Notes: generated from the sequence alone by a model not told the origin. A DNA stretch of 64,000 nt from Gordonia sp. SL306 (GCF_026625785.1 NZ_CP113063.1:1984001-2048000); one strand, 5' to 3'; counted from the stretch's first letter, positions 1-9,715 are shown. Made by a program: numbers and translations.

Positions 1-1827
1 CCGTTCGGCAACAACGCCTACGGCATCGAGGCGGCGGCCCAGACCTATTTCGGCAAGCACGCGAAGGACCTGGCCGTAGAACAGGCGGCCATGCTGGCCG
101 GCATGGTGCAGTCGAGCTCGTCCCTCGACCCGTACACCAATCCGGAAGCCGCGACCAAGCGGCGGAACACCGTCCTCGACACGATGATCCAGAACTTCCC
201 GGATCGCCGCACGGAGCTCGTGGCGGCCAAGGCGAAGCCACTCGGTGTGGTGCCCAATCCACAGACCCCGACGCAGGGCTGTATCGGGGCCGACAACAAC
301 GGGTTCTTCTGTGACTACGCGTTGCAGTTCCTCGCCGAGAACGGCATGTCCCGCGACTCGGTGGCACGCGGCGGCTACGTGATCCGCACCACCCTCGACC
401 CCGATGTCCAGCGGTCGACGATACGGGCCGTCAAGGCACAGGCGAATCCCGATTCCGACGGTGTCGCCGACGTGATGAGCGCGATCCGCCCCGGCAAGAA
501 ATCGCACGACATCCTGGCGATGGCCTCGAGCCGCGACTACGGGCTCAACCTCAAGGCAGGCCAAACCGTGCAGTCACAGCCGTTCTCGATGGTCGGTGAC
601 GGCGCCGGATCGGTGTTCAAGATCTTCACCACCGCGGCAGCGATGGAGAAGGGGCTCGGCCTCGCCTCCAACATCCAGGTACCCGGCTTCGTCGCGCTCG
701 AGGGCATGGGCAACAGCAGCGGGTCCAACGGCTGCCCGGCGAACTCGTACTGCGTCAAGAACGACGGCAAGTATCCCGCTTCGATGTCGGTGACGAACGC
801 GCTCGCGCAGTCCCCCAACACGGCCTTCGTCAAGCTGCTGCAGCAGGTCGGTGTGAAGCCGGCAGTCGACATGGCCGTGCGTCTCGGGTTGCGGTCCTAC
901 ACCGTGCCCGGCTCGTCGGGCTACGGCGACAAGAGCATGGCCACCTACGTGAAGGAAGGCAACTTCGGCTCGTTCACGCTGGGGCCGCTCCCCGTCAACG
1001 GTCTCGAGTTGTCGAATGTCGCCGCCACTCTGGCCTCCGGCGGCACCTGGTGTCCGCCGAACCCGATCGCGTCCATCAGCCGCATCAAGCGCGATCAGTA
1101 CGGCAATCCGGTGCTCGGGCCCGACGGCAAGCCGGCGATGACCGCCGTCCCGTTCAACCCGCCGCCGTGCGAGCAAGCCGTCGAGGAAGGCCTCGCCAAC
1201 ACGCTCGCCAACGGCCTGAGCCACGACGACAAGGGTGGCGGCACCTCCGCGGGCGCCGCCGGGTCCGCGGGCTGGACCCTGCCGGTCTCCGGTAAGACGG
1301 GTACCACCGAGTCGCATCGTTCGTCGGCGTTCCTGGGCTTCACCAACAACATCGCCGGCTCCTCGTACGTCTACAACGACGGCCCGAACCCGACCGGCAT
1401 CTGCAGCGGCCCGCTGCGACAGTGCTATGACGGCGACCTGTACGGCGGTATGGAGCCCGCGCGCACCTGGTACGCGGCGATGAAGCCGGTGGCCACCAAG
1501 TTCGGGCCGGTACGTCTTCCGCCGACCGATCCGCGCTTCATGGCCGGTAACGACCGCGGGCGGATCCCCTCGGTCAGCGGTCTGCCGGCCAGCGACGCGA
1601 CGTCGCGACTGCAGCGCGCCGGGTTCAAGGTGAACCAGCTCGACGTCGACAGCAACCGTCCGCAGGGCACGGTGGTGTTCACGGCGCCGTCGGATTCGGC
1701 GATGCCGGGCAGCGTGGTGACCATCTACGTCAGCAACGGCCGACGCGACGAAGGTGACAAGGGGCCGACCGAGACGACGGTGCAGGTCCCGGGCGTAGGG
1801 CCGGTGGTGATCCAACTGCCGGGCTGA
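1..1827 (+). CDS. ponA2: Bifunctional class A penicillin-binding protein, 3' part (PonA2-like)
   Basis: The reading frame is open from the first base, so the N-terminus lies outside the window; 608 residues are visible. The first ~50 residues (NNAYGIEAAAQTYFGK, then EQAAMLAGMVQ) are the end of a GT51 transglycosylase domain. The transpeptidase follows with SVFK (Ser ~204), SPN (~271) and KTG (~432). A PASTA-type segment (~520-580) closes the protein. This is the architecture of mycobacterial PonA2, a membrane-anchored enzyme that polymerises and cross-links peptidoglycan outside the cell. The phosphoesterase gene next door is also its neighbour in mycobacteria. The family assignment is firm; PonA2 rather than PonA1 rests on the PASTA tail and the neighbour. 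Confidence 0.93.
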   Translation, partial: PFGNNAYGIEAAAQTYFGKHAKDLAVEQAAMLAGMVQSSSSLDPYTNPEAATKRRNTVLDTMIQNFPDRRTELVAAKAKPLGVVPNPQTPTQGCIGADNNGFFCDYALQFLAENGMSRDSVARGGYVIRTTLDPDVQRSTIRAVKAQANPDSDGVADVMSAIRPGKKSHDILAMASSRDYGLNLKAGQTVQSQPFSMVGDGAGSVFKIFTTAAAMEKGLGLASNIQVPGFVALEGMGNSSGSNGCPANSYCVKNDGKYPASMSVTNALAQSPNTAFVKLLQQVGVKPAVDMAVRLGLRSYTVPGSSGYGDKSMATYVKEGNFGSFTLGPLPVNGLELSNVAATLASGGTWCPPNPIASISRIKRDQYGNPVLGPDGKPAMTAVPFNPPPCEQAVEEGLANTLANGLSHDDKGGGTSAGAAGSAGWTLPVSGKTGTTESHRSSAFLGFTNNIAGSSYVYNDGPNPTGICSGPLRQCYDGDLYGGMEPARTWYAAMKPVATKFGPVRLPPTDPRFMAGNDRGRIPSVSGLPASDATSRLQRAGFKVNQLDVDSNRPQGTVVFTAPSDSAMPGSVVTIYVSNGRRDEGDKGPTETTVQVPGVGPVVIQLPG

Positions 1828-1878
1828 GTCACCCGGGGGCCGGAGAAAACCCGTGGGTGCCGCGGGCGTGGCACTGCG

Positions 1879-1884
1879 TATCCT
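1879..1884 (+). promoter_or_regulatory. -10 box TATCCT of a probably leaderless mRNA
   Basis: TATCCT ends 6 nt before the ATG at 1891, which places the expected transcription start on or next to the start codon. There is no Shine-Dalgarno sequence. A small inverted repeat (GTGCC at 1857-1861, GGCAC at 1870-1874) lies just upstream. Confidence 0.45.
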
Positions 1885-1890
1885 GAGTGA

Positions 1891-2892
1891 ATGGTTCACG
1901 TCGACAACGCCCTCGCGGGCCGAATCACCTCAGCGGGCCTGACCTCCTCGGCAGCGGTGCGCGCAGCCGGCGGACTGGCCGGCCTGGCCGCCGCGGGTCT
2001 CTTCTACTCGACGGTGGTCGAACGCAACGCCTTCACGCTCCGGCACAGCACTCTGTCGGTGCTCGAACCCGGTGCCGCGCCGCTGCGTGTGTTGCACATC
2101 AGCGACCTCCACATGATGCCCCACCAGCGCCTCAAGCAGGCGTGGGTGTCCGAGCTCGAGGCCCTGGAGCCCGATCTGGTGATCAACACCGGCGACAACC
2201 TCGCCCATCCACAGGCGGTCCCGGCGGTCATCCAGTCGCTGGGCGGGCTGCTGTCGCGGCCGGGCATGTTCGTGTTCGGCTCCAACGACTATTTCGGACC
2301 GCGCCTGAAGAATCCCTTCCAGTACTTCCGGAGTGACCACACCCGGACCTTCGGCGATCCGCTGCCATGGCAGGACCTGCGTGCCGCATTCATCGAACGC
2401 GGCTGGCTCGACGCGACCCACACCGTGCGCGAACTCGAGGTCAGCGGGGTGCGCGTGGTGGCCGCCGGCGTCGACGACCCGCACATCGAGCGCGACCGCT
2501 ACGAGACCATCGCGGGGCGGCCGAATCCGCTCGCGCATCTGCGTCTGGGACTCACCCACTCGCCGGAACCCCGGGTGCTCGACCGCTTCGCCGACGACGG
2601 CTACGACCTCGTGATGGCCGGACACACGCACGGCGGCCAGCTGTGCCTGCCGTTCTTCGGAGCCCTCGTGACCAACTGCGAGCTAGACCGCTCGCGCGTG
2701 AAGGGTGTGTCCAGCTGGGGCTCGGCCATGAAGTTGCATGTCAGCGCCGGCCTCGGGACCTCTCCGTATGCACCCGCCCGGTTCTGCTGCCGCCCCGAGG
2801 CGAGCCTGCTGACGCTGACGCCGGTCTCGAACGGCGACGCCGAGTTCGACGAGGATCACTCACTGCCGCAACTGGCTTCGGAGATCGGCTGA
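1891..2892 (+). CDS. Membrane-anchored calcineurin-like metallophosphoesterase
   Basis: 333 residues. An N-terminal hydrophobic stretch (~20-45) is followed by the metallophosphoesterase metal-binding series HISDLHMM (~69-76), NTGDN (~103), GSND (~130) and AGHTHGGQL (~244-252), which ligate two metal ions. The family cleaves phosphomonoesters or phosphodiesters; the substrate is unknown. The gene follows the PBP in the order seen at Rv3682-Rv3683 of M. tuberculosis, suggesting a cell-envelope role, but that is only context. No ribosome-binding site is visible; the -10-like TATCCT suggests a leaderless message. Confidence 0.88.
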   Translation: MVHVDNALAGRITSAGLTSSAAVRAAGGLAGLAAAGLFYSTVVERNAFTLRHSTLSVLEPGAAPLRVLHISDLHMMPHQRLKQAWVSELEALEPDLVINTGDNLAHPQAVPAVIQSLGGLLSRPGMFVFGSNDYFGPRLKNPFQYFRSDHTRTFGDPLPWQDLRAAFIERGWLDATHTVRELEVSGVRVVAAGVDDPHIERDRYETIAGRPNPLAHLRLGLTHSPEPRVLDRFADDGYDLVMAGHTHGGQLCLPFFGALVTNCELDRSRVKGVSSWGSAMKLHVSAGLGTSPYAPARFCCRPEASLLTLTPVSNGDAEFDEDHSLPQLASEIG

Positions 2893-2915
2893 ACGGGCTT
2901 GCGGGCGAGCTGAAA

Positions 2916-3590
2916 GTGCTCGCCTTCGACACGTTCGGCACGGTCACCGACTGGTTCACCGGGATCTCGTCGACGGTCCGGGAAGTGGCGCCGGGCGTGG
3001 ACGCCGACGCTTTCGCTCGTGAGTGGCGCCGTCGGTACGGACCGATCCTGGCGCGTGTGGAGTCCGGTGAGCTGCCGTGGCGGCGGCTCGACGATCTGCA
3101 GACCGAGACCGTCCACGAGGTCGCGGCGCGGTTCGGCTGCGCACTCGACCACGAGCAGGCGACCAGGCTCGTCCGCGGATGGCGCACCATCCCGGGATGG
3201 CCGGACGCGGCCGACGGAATCCGCAGACTCCGAACCGGATTCATCGTGTGTGCGCTCAGCAACGGCACCGTCGCGCTGCTCACCGACATGGCCCGGCACA
3301 ATGGCTTCGAGTGGGATGTCATCGGCGGCTCCGACCTCTGGCGGCACTACAAACCCGCTCGCGAGACCTACTGCGGGCTGGCCGATCTGCTCGAGGCCTC
3401 GCCGGCACAGGTGATGATGGTCGCGACTCACCAGCACGACCTCGATGCGGCCCGATCGTTCGGCCTGCGTACCGCGTTCATCGAACGTCCGATGGAGTGG
3501 GGTGGCGACCACAAGGACGACTCGGGCTCGCCCGAGAACGACATCCACGCCACCGACGTCCTCGATCTGGCGCAACAGCTCGGCTGCTGA
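2916..3590 (+). CDS. HAD-superfamily hydrolase, type II haloacid dehalogenase-like
   Basis: 224 residues from the GTG at 2916, chosen because it puts the nucleophile motif LAFDTFGTVTDW at the very N-terminus as in L-2-haloacid dehalogenases. No good ribosome site is visible, and the frame stays open upstream inside the preceding gene, so the start is uncertain. Motif I Asp is followed by SNGT (motif II), a Lys in HYKPAR (motif III) and a motif IV region, MMVATHQHDLDAA. The product should be a soluble aspartate-nucleophile hydrolase acting on halogenated acids or phosphate esters. It starts 23 bp after the phosphoesterase stop, suggesting co-transcription. Confidence 0.85.
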   Translation: MLAFDTFGTVTDWFTGISSTVREVAPGVDADAFAREWRRRYGPILARVESGELPWRRLDDLQTETVHEVAARFGCALDHEQATRLVRGWRTIPGWPDAADGIRRLRTGFIVCALSNGTVALLTDMARHNGFEWDVIGGSDLWRHYKPARETYCGLADLLEASPAQVMMVATHQHDLDAARSFGLRTAFIERPMEWGGDHKDDSGSPENDIHATDVLDLAQQLGC

Positions 3591-3629
3591 TCCGGTCCGG
3601 TCCGGTCCGGGGAGAAGCAGCGCGCGGAT

Positions 3630-4073
3630 TCAGGTCAGGGTCAACCGGACCAGCGGCACGTCGTCGATCGACAGACCCGTGGATTCCTCGATGACTCCGG
3701 ACAACTCGGCATACGCACGGGCATGCGCGTCGCGATATCGGTCCATGACGGCCGTCGCGTCATCGGTACCCAGCACCTCGGCCTGCGCCGGACACCGTGA
3801 CGACCACCCGATGGACACCCGGCAACGGGGGTCCGCCTGCAGATTCTTGAACCACTGGGCACGTGGCCCGAAACCCGACGCGATCACCACCTGTGTCGCC
3901 GACGATCGTTCGACCTTCTCGAGCACCACATAGCGTGTCTCTCCGGTGCGACGCCCGGTGTGCTCGAGCAGCAACAGACGACCACCGAACAGGAAGCCGA
4001 GACGGGCGCGGAAAACGATGATCGGCGCTCGCACAAACCACCGGGTCTGCAGCATTCGGGCGGCGATGCTCAT
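3630..4073 (-). CDS. Deazaflavin (F420)-dependent nitroreductase-family protein
   Basis: 147 residues. The start at 4073 is fixed by a strong AGGAGG seven bases upstream; a longer frame to 4142 lacks this. The sequence LLLLEHTGRRTGETRYVVL, then IASGFGPRAQWFKNLQADPRCRV, is typical of the Ddn/DUF385 split-barrel family, whose actinobacterial members use reduced cofactor F420 to reduce quinones or nitroaromatics. Length matches the family (~140-150 aa). It converges on the HAD gene; the 39-bp gap holds a run of TCCGG repeats (3591-3613). The substrate cannot be read from sequence. Confidence 0.86.
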   Translation of the reverse strand: MSIAARMLQTRWFVRAPIIVFRARLGFLFGGRLLLLEHTGRRTGETRYVVLEKVERSSATQVVIASGFGPRAQWFKNLQADPRCRVSIGWSSRCPAQAEVLGTDDATAVMDRYRDAHARAYAELSGVIEESTGLSIDDVPLVRLTLT

Positions 4074-4238
4074 CGGACCTCCTCGCGTCGTGCGCCGGTG
4101 TCCACCGACATCTACCGCGCCACCCACCGGCCACGCAATCACCCGCTACGGGGGATGTGGCGGCCGTGTGTGTCCGCGACCATGCGGTAGAGGTGACGCG
4201 ACAAGGCTTCCGGCACCCCATCCGAGAGAAAGGTTGCC

Positions 4239-4658
4239 ATGACCACACCACAGTATGAGGAACCACGGTACGAGGACCATCGCGTGCAGCAGGGCTTCGC
4301 AGGAGGCACGACGATCGCGGCCGCGATCCTGCTTCTCACCGGCGGCATCATCGGGCTCCTGCAGGGCATCTCGGCGGTGGCCAAGGACGATCTCTTCGTC
4401 GTCGGCCCGCAGTACGTCTACAAGATGGACATCACCAGCTGGGGATGGATCCACATCGTGGTCTCGATCGTCGCGATCGGCATCGCGATCGGGATGTTCA
4501 CTGGCGCGGCATGGGCGCGGATCGCGGCCATCATCGTCGCGGCGCTGTCGATCATCCTGAACTTCCTGTGGCTGCCCTACTACCCGTGGTGGTCGGTGCT
4601 GGTGATCGCCATCGATCTGGTGATCATCTGGGCAGTGGCCACCTGGAGAACGGCCTGA
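4239..4658 (+). CDS. DUF7144-type four-helix membrane protein, copy 1
   Basis: 139 residues with a short charged N-terminus and four hydrophobic helices (about 27-48, 73-93, 98-115 and 117-135). Signature segments are [18 protein letters not shown](M/F)D(I/L)T, SWGWIHI and LWLPYYP. A GAGAGAAAGG ribosome site precedes the ATG. Function is unknown. It is clearly paralogous to the protein at 6903-7340, which shares almost every one of these segments, so the pair probably arose by duplication. Confidence 0.85.
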   Translation: MTTPQYEEPRYEDHRVQQGFAGGTTIAAAILLLTGGIIGLLQGISAVAKDDLFVVGPQYVYKMDITSWGWIHIVVSIVAIGIAIGMFTGAAWARIAAIIVAALSIILNFLWLPYYPWWSVLVIAIDLVIIWAVATWRTA

Positions 4659-4692
4659 ACTCTCGGTCCGCACATTCGGGGCCGCAGCGACA

Positions 4693-5493
4693 TCAGGTCC
4701 GGTCTGTGCCTGCCACATCGGCGGGTGCGGGCCGGGCCTCTGCTGCGCCGTGACGACCGGCCCCGCCGGCGAAACGCCGGGCACCGGCCAGCGTGTCCGC
4801 GGCCAGCGACTCCTTGCCGTGTCCGAACTCGTTGGAGATGGCAGCGGGCTCGTCGAGGCCCTCCTGCTCCAGCATCGACAACCGGTCGTGCCGGAGGCAG
4901 GTCTGCGGCAGTCCGGCAATCTCGGTGGCCAGTCGGATCGCCGCGTCGAGTGACGTCCCTGCCGGGACAACACGATTGGCCAGTCCGATGTCGAGTGCTT
5001 CCGGCGCCGACACGGGCCGTCCCGTCAAGATCAGATCCATCGCCCGGCTCGCACCGATCAGTCGCGGTAATCGCACAGTTCCGCCGTCGATCAGGGGCAC
5101 GCCCCAGCGGCGGCAGAACACCCCGAACACGGCGTCGTCGTCCATCACGCGCAGATCTGCCCACAACGCCAGCTCCAGGCCGCCTGCCACGGCATGCCCC
5201 GAGATCGCTGCGATCACCGGCTTGGACAACCGCATTCGCGATGGGCCCATCGGGCCGTCCCCGTCGTCGGCGATCCGATTGGGCGCGCCATCGGCTATGG
5301 CCTTGAGATCAGCTCCAGCACAGAAGGTTCCACCTTCGCCGTACAGGACCGCCACCGACGACGAACCGTCCGCGTCGAAGCGACGGAAGGCATCGGCGAG
5401 GGCGTCCGCGGTGGTCCGGTCGACTGCGTTGCGCACCTCGGGTCGATTGATACCGATGATCCGGACGGGTCCGTTCGAACGCTCGATGATCAC
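4693..5493 (-). CDS. Enoyl-CoA hydratase/isomerase (crotonase) family protein
   Basis: 266 residues from the GTG at 5493, which gives the canonical N-terminus [18 protein letters not shown]. The frame continues upstream to an ATG at 5619, but that adds 42 residues unlike the family and would overlap the divergent lipoprotein start. The oxyanion-hole segments [10 protein letters not shown] and [13 protein letters not shown] are present. The position of the usual catalytic Glu is occupied by the [18 protein letters not shown] segment, common in hydratase-like paralogues. The likely role is acyl-CoA hydration or isomerisation in the cytoplasm; the substrate is unknown. Confidence 0.85.
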   Translation of the reverse strand: MIIERSNGPVRIIGINRPEVRNAVDRTTADALADAFRRFDADGSSSVAVLYGEGGTFCAGADLKAIADGAPNRIADDGDGPMGPSRMRLSKPVIAAISGHAVAGGLELALWADLRVMDDDAVFGVFCRRWGVPLIDGGTVRLPRLIGASRAMDLILTGRPVSAPEALDIGLANRVVPAGTSLDAAIRLATEIAGLPQTCLRHDRLSMLEQEGLDEPAAISNEFGHGKESLAADTLAGARRFAGGAGRHGAAEARPAPADVAGTDRT

Positions 5494-5617
5494 ACCGCCG
5501 ACGATACGCCGCAGCCCCTCCGCCGAGGCCGAGGTCTCTCGCCGTTTCCGGTAACCGTGTGGGTGGTCGTCGCGATAGACGAGGTAGGTCGGGACATCGA
5601 CGACCGACGGGCGAACC

Positions 5618-6214
5618 ATGACGAATCTGCCACTCTCGCGCGTCGTGTGCGTTGTCGCGACTGCGCTGACCGTGCTGGTAGCCGCTACGGCCTGCGGTAC
5701 CGACGAGACCGCGCAGCACGATGCACTGCCCGCGGCCACCGCGATGGTGACGACACACATGACCGCTCCCGGCACGGGACCGAAGCCTCCGGCCCCACCC
5801 GCAGGCAGCGGCCACGGATTGTGCCTCGACGCGCACTCCCCCATGGTTCATGACGCCATTGCGTCGCTCGGCAGCGACCCGAACGGTGGACAGTGGCAGG
5901 TCGAGACGGCGTCCGACAATCCTGTCGGCCGCGGCTGCGACCTCGACTTCGTGCTGGTCACCGGGTCCGGCTACAACGATGCGACCGCCACGAGCCGCGT
6001 GCTGCTGTTCCACGGCGGCGAGTTCGTCGGGACCGTCGAGTCCAGGCCCTATTCCTATACGGGCATCGCCGGCTTCAGCCGCAATTCGGTGACTGTGCGT
6101 TATCGGTGGCTGCTCGGCGACGACGCGTTCTGCTGCCCGACCGGTGGACCGACAATCGTGACCGCTACCTATGACGACGGCATCCGGCGCGTGGGCATCT
6201 TCCCGCCGGGATGA
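5618..6214 (+). CDS. LppP/LprE-like lipoprotein
   Basis: 198 residues. A signal sequence (residues 1-25) ends in the lipobox VAATAC, so Cys26 should be lipidated and the protein tethered outside the membrane. A Pro-rich linker (~50-66) leads to a globular part with [22 protein letters not shown] and [11 protein letters not shown], features I associate with the LppP/LprE lipoprotein family of Mycobacteriales. Function is unknown. It is divergent from the enoyl-CoA hydratase. Confidence 0.82.
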   Translation: MTNLPLSRVVCVVATALTVLVAATACGTDETAQHDALPAATAMVTTHMTAPGTGPKPPAPPAGSGHGLCLDAHSPMVHDAIASLGSDPNGGQWQVETASDNPVGRGCDLDFVLVTGSGYNDATATSRVLLFHGGEFVGTVESRPYSYTGIAGFSRNSVTVRYRWLLGDDAFCCPTGGPTIVTATYDDGIRRVGIFPPG

Positions 6215-6232
6215 CGACTGGCGTGCGGCCGG

Positions 6233-6502
6233 TCAGCCGGCCTGATCGCGCAATTCGGCCAGTGAGGTGAGGACGGTGATCTGGTCATCGGCCAACGACT
6301 CGTCGTCGCGATCGAGCTCGGTGAGCGCGAACTGCTTGAGGTTTGCGAGATTGACGAGGTAGACGTGGTGGTCCGCATTCGTCGACAGACCGATGGGTTC
6401 GTGCCCCCGAATCGCCTCGCGCACAAACGTCAGGACGTCCGGCGCGGATTCGGTGAAAAGGATCCGGATGTCGAGCTCATCCGAGGTCAGAAGTGTCGGC
6501 AT
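6233..6502 (-). CDS. Small hypothetical protein (89 aa)
   Basis: Acidic soluble protein, no membrane segment or Cys. The composition is protein-like (SAPDVLTFVREAIRGHEPIGL, then HHVYLVNLANLKQFALTEL). I do not recognise a family. No clear ribosome site precedes the ATG at 6502. It ends 18 bp from the convergent lipoprotein gene, and the tRNA gene lies upstream on the same strand. Confidence 0.55.
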   Translation of the reverse strand: MPTLLTSDELDIRILFTESAPDVLTFVREAIRGHEPIGLSTNADHHVYLVNLANLKQFALTELDRDDESLADDQITVLTSLAELRDQAG

Positions 6503-6547
6503 AGCCCATGTTCACACACGGGGCGGCCTGGTATTGACGGAAACGAG

Positions 6548-6582
6548 GAAGCCCTGACCGGATCTCTCCAGGCCAGGGCTTC
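6548..6582 (-). terminator. Hairpin downstream of tRNA-Pro
   Basis: GAAGCCCTGACC (6548-6559) and GGCCAGGGCTTC (6571-6582) form a 12-bp stem with one mismatch and an 11-nt loop. It lies 22 nt after the tRNA 3' end in the tRNA's direction. The T tract is weak. Confidence 0.55.
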
Positions 6583-6603
6583 TTCTGCAATCTCAACCTT
6601 GCG

Positions 6604-6677
<74 letters not shown>

Positions 6678-6902
6678 TGTGCAACCTGCGATAGCTTACC
6701 CCCACGTCCCCCTGGGGACTAAATCGGCTGGTCAAACGCCGAGTCGGCCCTGTGCCGGCCCCTGCGTGGCCCCCGCATCCTGCACCTCGCGATATAACGT
6801 TTCGATCCGTACGGCGCGTTCACGACATTTCGTTTGCTTCGGCAACTTAATCTGGTCGTGCACTATCGTCCGATCGTCTGTACGAACGAAGGGAGGCGCA
6901 CC

Positions 6903-7340
6903 ATGACCGCCGAGAGAACCGATGTGACAACGCCTGACAGCGACGCCGATCACGGAGCCAAGACCGGGTTCGCATTCGGGATCTCGATCGTGGCGGCTGC
7001 GCTGATCTTCGTGGCCAGCCTGGTCGCGATCTTCCAGGGAATCTCCGCAGTGGCCAAAGACGACCTCTTCGTCCTCGGGAACGAGTACGTCTACAAATTC
7101 GACCTCACCACGTGGGGCTGGATCCACATCGTCATCGGCGTCGTCGGTGTCCTCGTCGCCGGCGGCCTGGCGGTCGGCGCCGATTGGGCACGCGTCGCGG
7201 CGGTGGTCATCGCGTCGGTGTCGATCATCGCGCAATTCCTGTGGCTCCCCTATTACCCGCTGTGGGCCATCCTCATCATCGCGCTCGACCTCATCGTGAT
7301 CTGGGCGGTCGCGACCTGGAAGCCCGCCGAAGAGTACTGA
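6903..7340 (+). CDS. DUF7144-type four-helix membrane protein, copy 2
   Basis: 145 residues from the ATG at 6903, which has a GGGAGG ribosome site; an earlier in-frame start at 6834 lacks one. Residues ~25-140 repeat the pattern of the 4239-4658 protein: [45 protein letters not shown] and IWAVATW. Function is unknown. The upstream 225 bp hold no other gene and probably the promoter. Confidence 0.86.
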   Translation: MTAERTDVTTPDSDADHGAKTGFAFGISIVAAALIFVASLVAIFQGISAVAKDDLFVLGNEYVYKFDLTTWGWIHIVIGVVGVLVAGGLAVGADWARVAAVVIASVSIIAQFLWLPYYPLWAILIIALDLIVIWAVATWKPAEEY

Positions 7341-7415
7341 CTGACGCAGTCACCCATCCACGACGACGGCGGCTCCGAATCGCTGGCAACATCCAGCACA
7401 TCGAACGGAGCCGCC

Positions 7416-8042
7416 ATGCGCATCACCCGCACGACCCGCCCGCTGTTCACGCTGTTCGCGACAGTTGCCCTCACCATCGCAGCCTTGTTCGTCGCGACCG
7501 CACCCGCATCGGCCGCTCCCCTGCAGCCGATTCCGAAGCTCGATGCGGAGCGGTATCTGGGTTCGTGGTGGCAGCTCGCCGCAGTGCCCGCGTTCTTCAA
7601 CCTGAACTGCGCCAAGGACACCAAGGCCACGTACACGCCGATCGATTCCAAGACCATCGGCGTGGAGAACACCTGCGCAACCTTCACCGGCCAGACCAAT
7701 CGCGTGCAAGGCCGCGCCACCGTCGTCGACCCGGTCACCAAAGCCCAGCTGTCGGTGACGTTCCCCCAGGTTCCGGTGAGCATCAATCCCGGAAACGCTC
7801 CCAACTACATCGTCGCCTGGATCGCCGACGGCAAGACCCCGACCGATCCCTACCGGTTTGCCGTCGTCGGCGACCCCACTCGCACATCGGGATTCCTGCT
7901 CTCCCGTGACAAGGTCGTCCCCACCTCCACCCTGCGCATGTTGCGCGGTGAGATCGAGAAGGTGGGATTCAACTCGTGCACCTTCCTCGTATCGCCGACA
8001 ACCGGTGGGCGGACCGACCATTCGCCGCTCTGCACCGTGTAG
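7416..8042 (+). CDS. Secreted lipocalin-family protein
   Basis: 208 residues with a cleavable signal peptide (basic start, hydrophobic core to ~32, cleavage near APASAAP). The mature protein opens with LDAERYLGSWWQLAAVPAFF, the lipocalin GxW motif. It continues with NLNCAKDTKATYTP, FTGQTNRVQGRATVVDP and YRFAVVGDP, which match bacterial Blc-like lipocalins. The fold binds small hydrophobic ligands in a beta-barrel. Unlike E. coli Blc it has no lipobox and should be released into the envelope. Cys residues in the mature part may form disulfides. The ligand is unknown. Confidence 0.85.
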   Translation: MRITRTTRPLFTLFATVALTIAALFVATAPASAAPLQPIPKLDAERYLGSWWQLAAVPAFFNLNCAKDTKATYTPIDSKTIGVENTCATFTGQTNRVQGRATVVDPVTKAQLSVTFPQVPVSINPGNAPNYIVAWIADGKTPTDPYRFAVVGDPTRTSGFLLSRDKVVPTSTLRMLRGEIEKVGFNSCTFLVSPTTGGRTDHSPLCTV

Positions 8043-8122
8043 ACCAAAGCAGTGTGTAGACCAAAATACTATGTGGCCGGAATCGGACAGAGTAAGACAG
8101 CCCGGGTCCGTGAACGATCCGG

Positions 8123-9568
8123 CTATCGCGGGTAGGTGACGATCTCCTCTCCGGTTGTCGGGTTGTGCCAGGTGATGGTGCGGTCGGTGTGCATGGTGGG
8201 GAGCCAGAGTCCGAGGTGTTTGCGGTGGTGGTCGGGTGTGCACAGCGGCGCGAGATTGAATGCCACGGTCCAGCCGCCGGCCTGTGGGTCGGCATGGTTG
8301 AACGTGACGAGGTGGTCGAGTTCGCATTCGTGGGATGGTTTGCCGCACAGCGGGTATCGGCACCACAGGTCGGTGTGCAGGATCTGGTCGCGTAGTCGCC
8401 GGGATGGTGTGTAGGTGAGCGCTCCTGGTGGTGGATGGTCAAAGCCGCCGTGGCCGGTGGGATCGACCGGTGGTGCGGGGCCGCGGTCGCCGACGATCAG
8501 CCCCGACGGTCGGCGGTGCGCCTCCTCGGGAACGGCGATCAGCGTGGAGTTCTCGGCGAGGGTTGCCGCCAGTGCGGGGTCGATGGCGCCGTAGCCGCGT
8601 AGTCGGGGTACGGCGATGCCGGTGGGATCGGACACGAGTGTCCAGGTGGGCGGGTTCGGTGGTACCGCAGTAGGCGGTGTCGTGACGGGGTTGTCCCCAT
8701 TGTCGCTCGGCTCACTCGGGTCGACCGGGTCGGTGGGTTCGGTGGTTTCGGTGGGTTCGGGGGTGGGGTGTCGCGGGCAGTCGTTGTGTCCGCAGTGGCA
8801 GGTGAGTGTTTTGCCGGGGACGCCGGTGATCTCGGCGAGGGCCGTGACGCGTTGTTGTCCAATGCGCCGCGGGTCGCGGCGGCAGAGTCGTTCGGCGATC
8901 AGGGTGCTGATCCGTTGGGACCGGTGCACGCCGTCTTCGGCGGGTACGCAGCCGTCGAGGTTCATGTGTCCCGATGAGTCGGCTGTGATGGTCAGGTTCT
9001 GCCAGGTGTGCGCGAATTCTTCGCGGGCGTGTGCGGCGCCGTCGGGGTCGAGGCTGATGACGGTCTCGGCGAGTTGGTCGGTGAACACCTTGTCGGTGGT
9101 GGGCCGTGATTCCAACTCCAACGCCAGGTCTTCGAAATCGAGAGTCGGCGCAGCATCGGGCGCGTCGTTGAGGTCGGGCACCAGTTGTGCGGCGTAGACC
9201 ATCTTCGACATGCGGTGGGTGCTGAAGTCGCCGGCCAGATAGGCCATCCGGATCTTGGGTAGCCGTTGCAGGGCGTCGCCGAGGTTGAACCAGGTGCCGG
9301 CTTTGGTTCGGGAGAATCCCAGCTGCAGGGAGATCTCGCCGACGGCGGTTTTGTCGGCGGCGCCCCGCACTGTCATCTGTTGTGTGGTGCTCAACGACAT
9401 CAACATGTCGTCATACGCCGACTGGCCGAGCCGATAGGCCGCCAGCAACGAGCGGGCTTCGTGTTGGCGGCTCGCACGCAGATGTTCGCGCGCGGCAGCG
9501 CCGACGGCGGTCGAGGATGCCGACGCGATCGCCGCATCGGCGGCATCGGGATCAGTGCACGAGAACAC
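8123..9568 (-). CDS. DUF222 / HNH endonuclease domain protein (13E12-repeat type)
   Basis: 481 residues from a GTG start. The N-terminal ~230 residues are the Ala/Leu-rich helical DUF222 region. A low-complexity linker of repeated TEPT, PTDPVDPSEPSD and PPT follows (~270-310). The C-terminal HNH nuclease domain (~395-465) shows CRYPLCGKPSHECELDHLVTF and APLCTPDHHRKH, with Cys pairs and the HNH histidines intact. The family is abundant and multicopy in actinobacteria, is often mobile-looking, and has no settled function. The coding sequence uses more T in codon position 3 and is richer in GGT/GTG runs than its neighbours, suggesting separate ancestry. Confidence 0.9.
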   Translation of the reverse strand: MFSCTDPDAADAAIASASSTAVGAAAREHLRASRQHEARSLLAAYRLGQSAYDDMLMSLSTTQQMTVRGAADKTAVGEISLQLGFSRTKAGTWFNLGDALQRLPKIRMAYLAGDFSTHRMSKMVYAAQLVPDLNDAPDAAPTLDFEDLALELESRPTTDKVFTDQLAETVISLDPDGAAHAREEFAHTWQNLTITADSSGHMNLDGCVPAEDGVHRSQRISTLIAERLCRRDPRRIGQQRVTALAEITGVPGKTLTCHCGHNDCPRHPTPEPTETTEPTDPVDPSEPSDNGDNPVTTPPTAVPPNPPTWTLVSDPTGIAVPRLRGYGAIDPALAATLAENSTLIAVPEEAHRRPSGLIVGDRGPAPPVDPTGHGGFDHPPPGALTYTPSRRLRDQILHTDLWCRYPLCGKPSHECELDHLVTFNHADPQAGGWTVAFNLAPLCTPDHHRKHLGLWLPTMHTDRTITWHNPTTGEEIVTYPR

Positions 9569-9715
9569 GACAGCGGGGCCTTCGCAGATCGAAACCGACA
9601 GGACACCAACAACATCTGCCCGTCATAGGAAACGACAACCCGCATCACCATCAACTGACAACAGCGTATCCGGACCCACCGACAAGAACCGGCGGCCGAG
9701 GATCGTCCGCCGCCG

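Noticed and set aside
2367..2915. Long N-terminal extension of the HAD hydrolase
   Set aside because: Overlaps the phosphoesterase gene out of frame and lies before the catalytic N-terminal Asp motif, which is normally within the first 15 residues.
5494..5844. Upstream extension of the enoyl-CoA hydratase frame
   Set aside because: Adds sequence unlike crotonases and overlaps the divergent lipoprotein; the GTG at 5493 gives the family-length protein.
8123..9568. Mobile element or homing endonuclease call for the DUF222-HNH gene
   Set aside because: No terminal repeats, target duplication or intron/intein boundaries seen; the family is widespread as stand-alone genes in actinobacteria.
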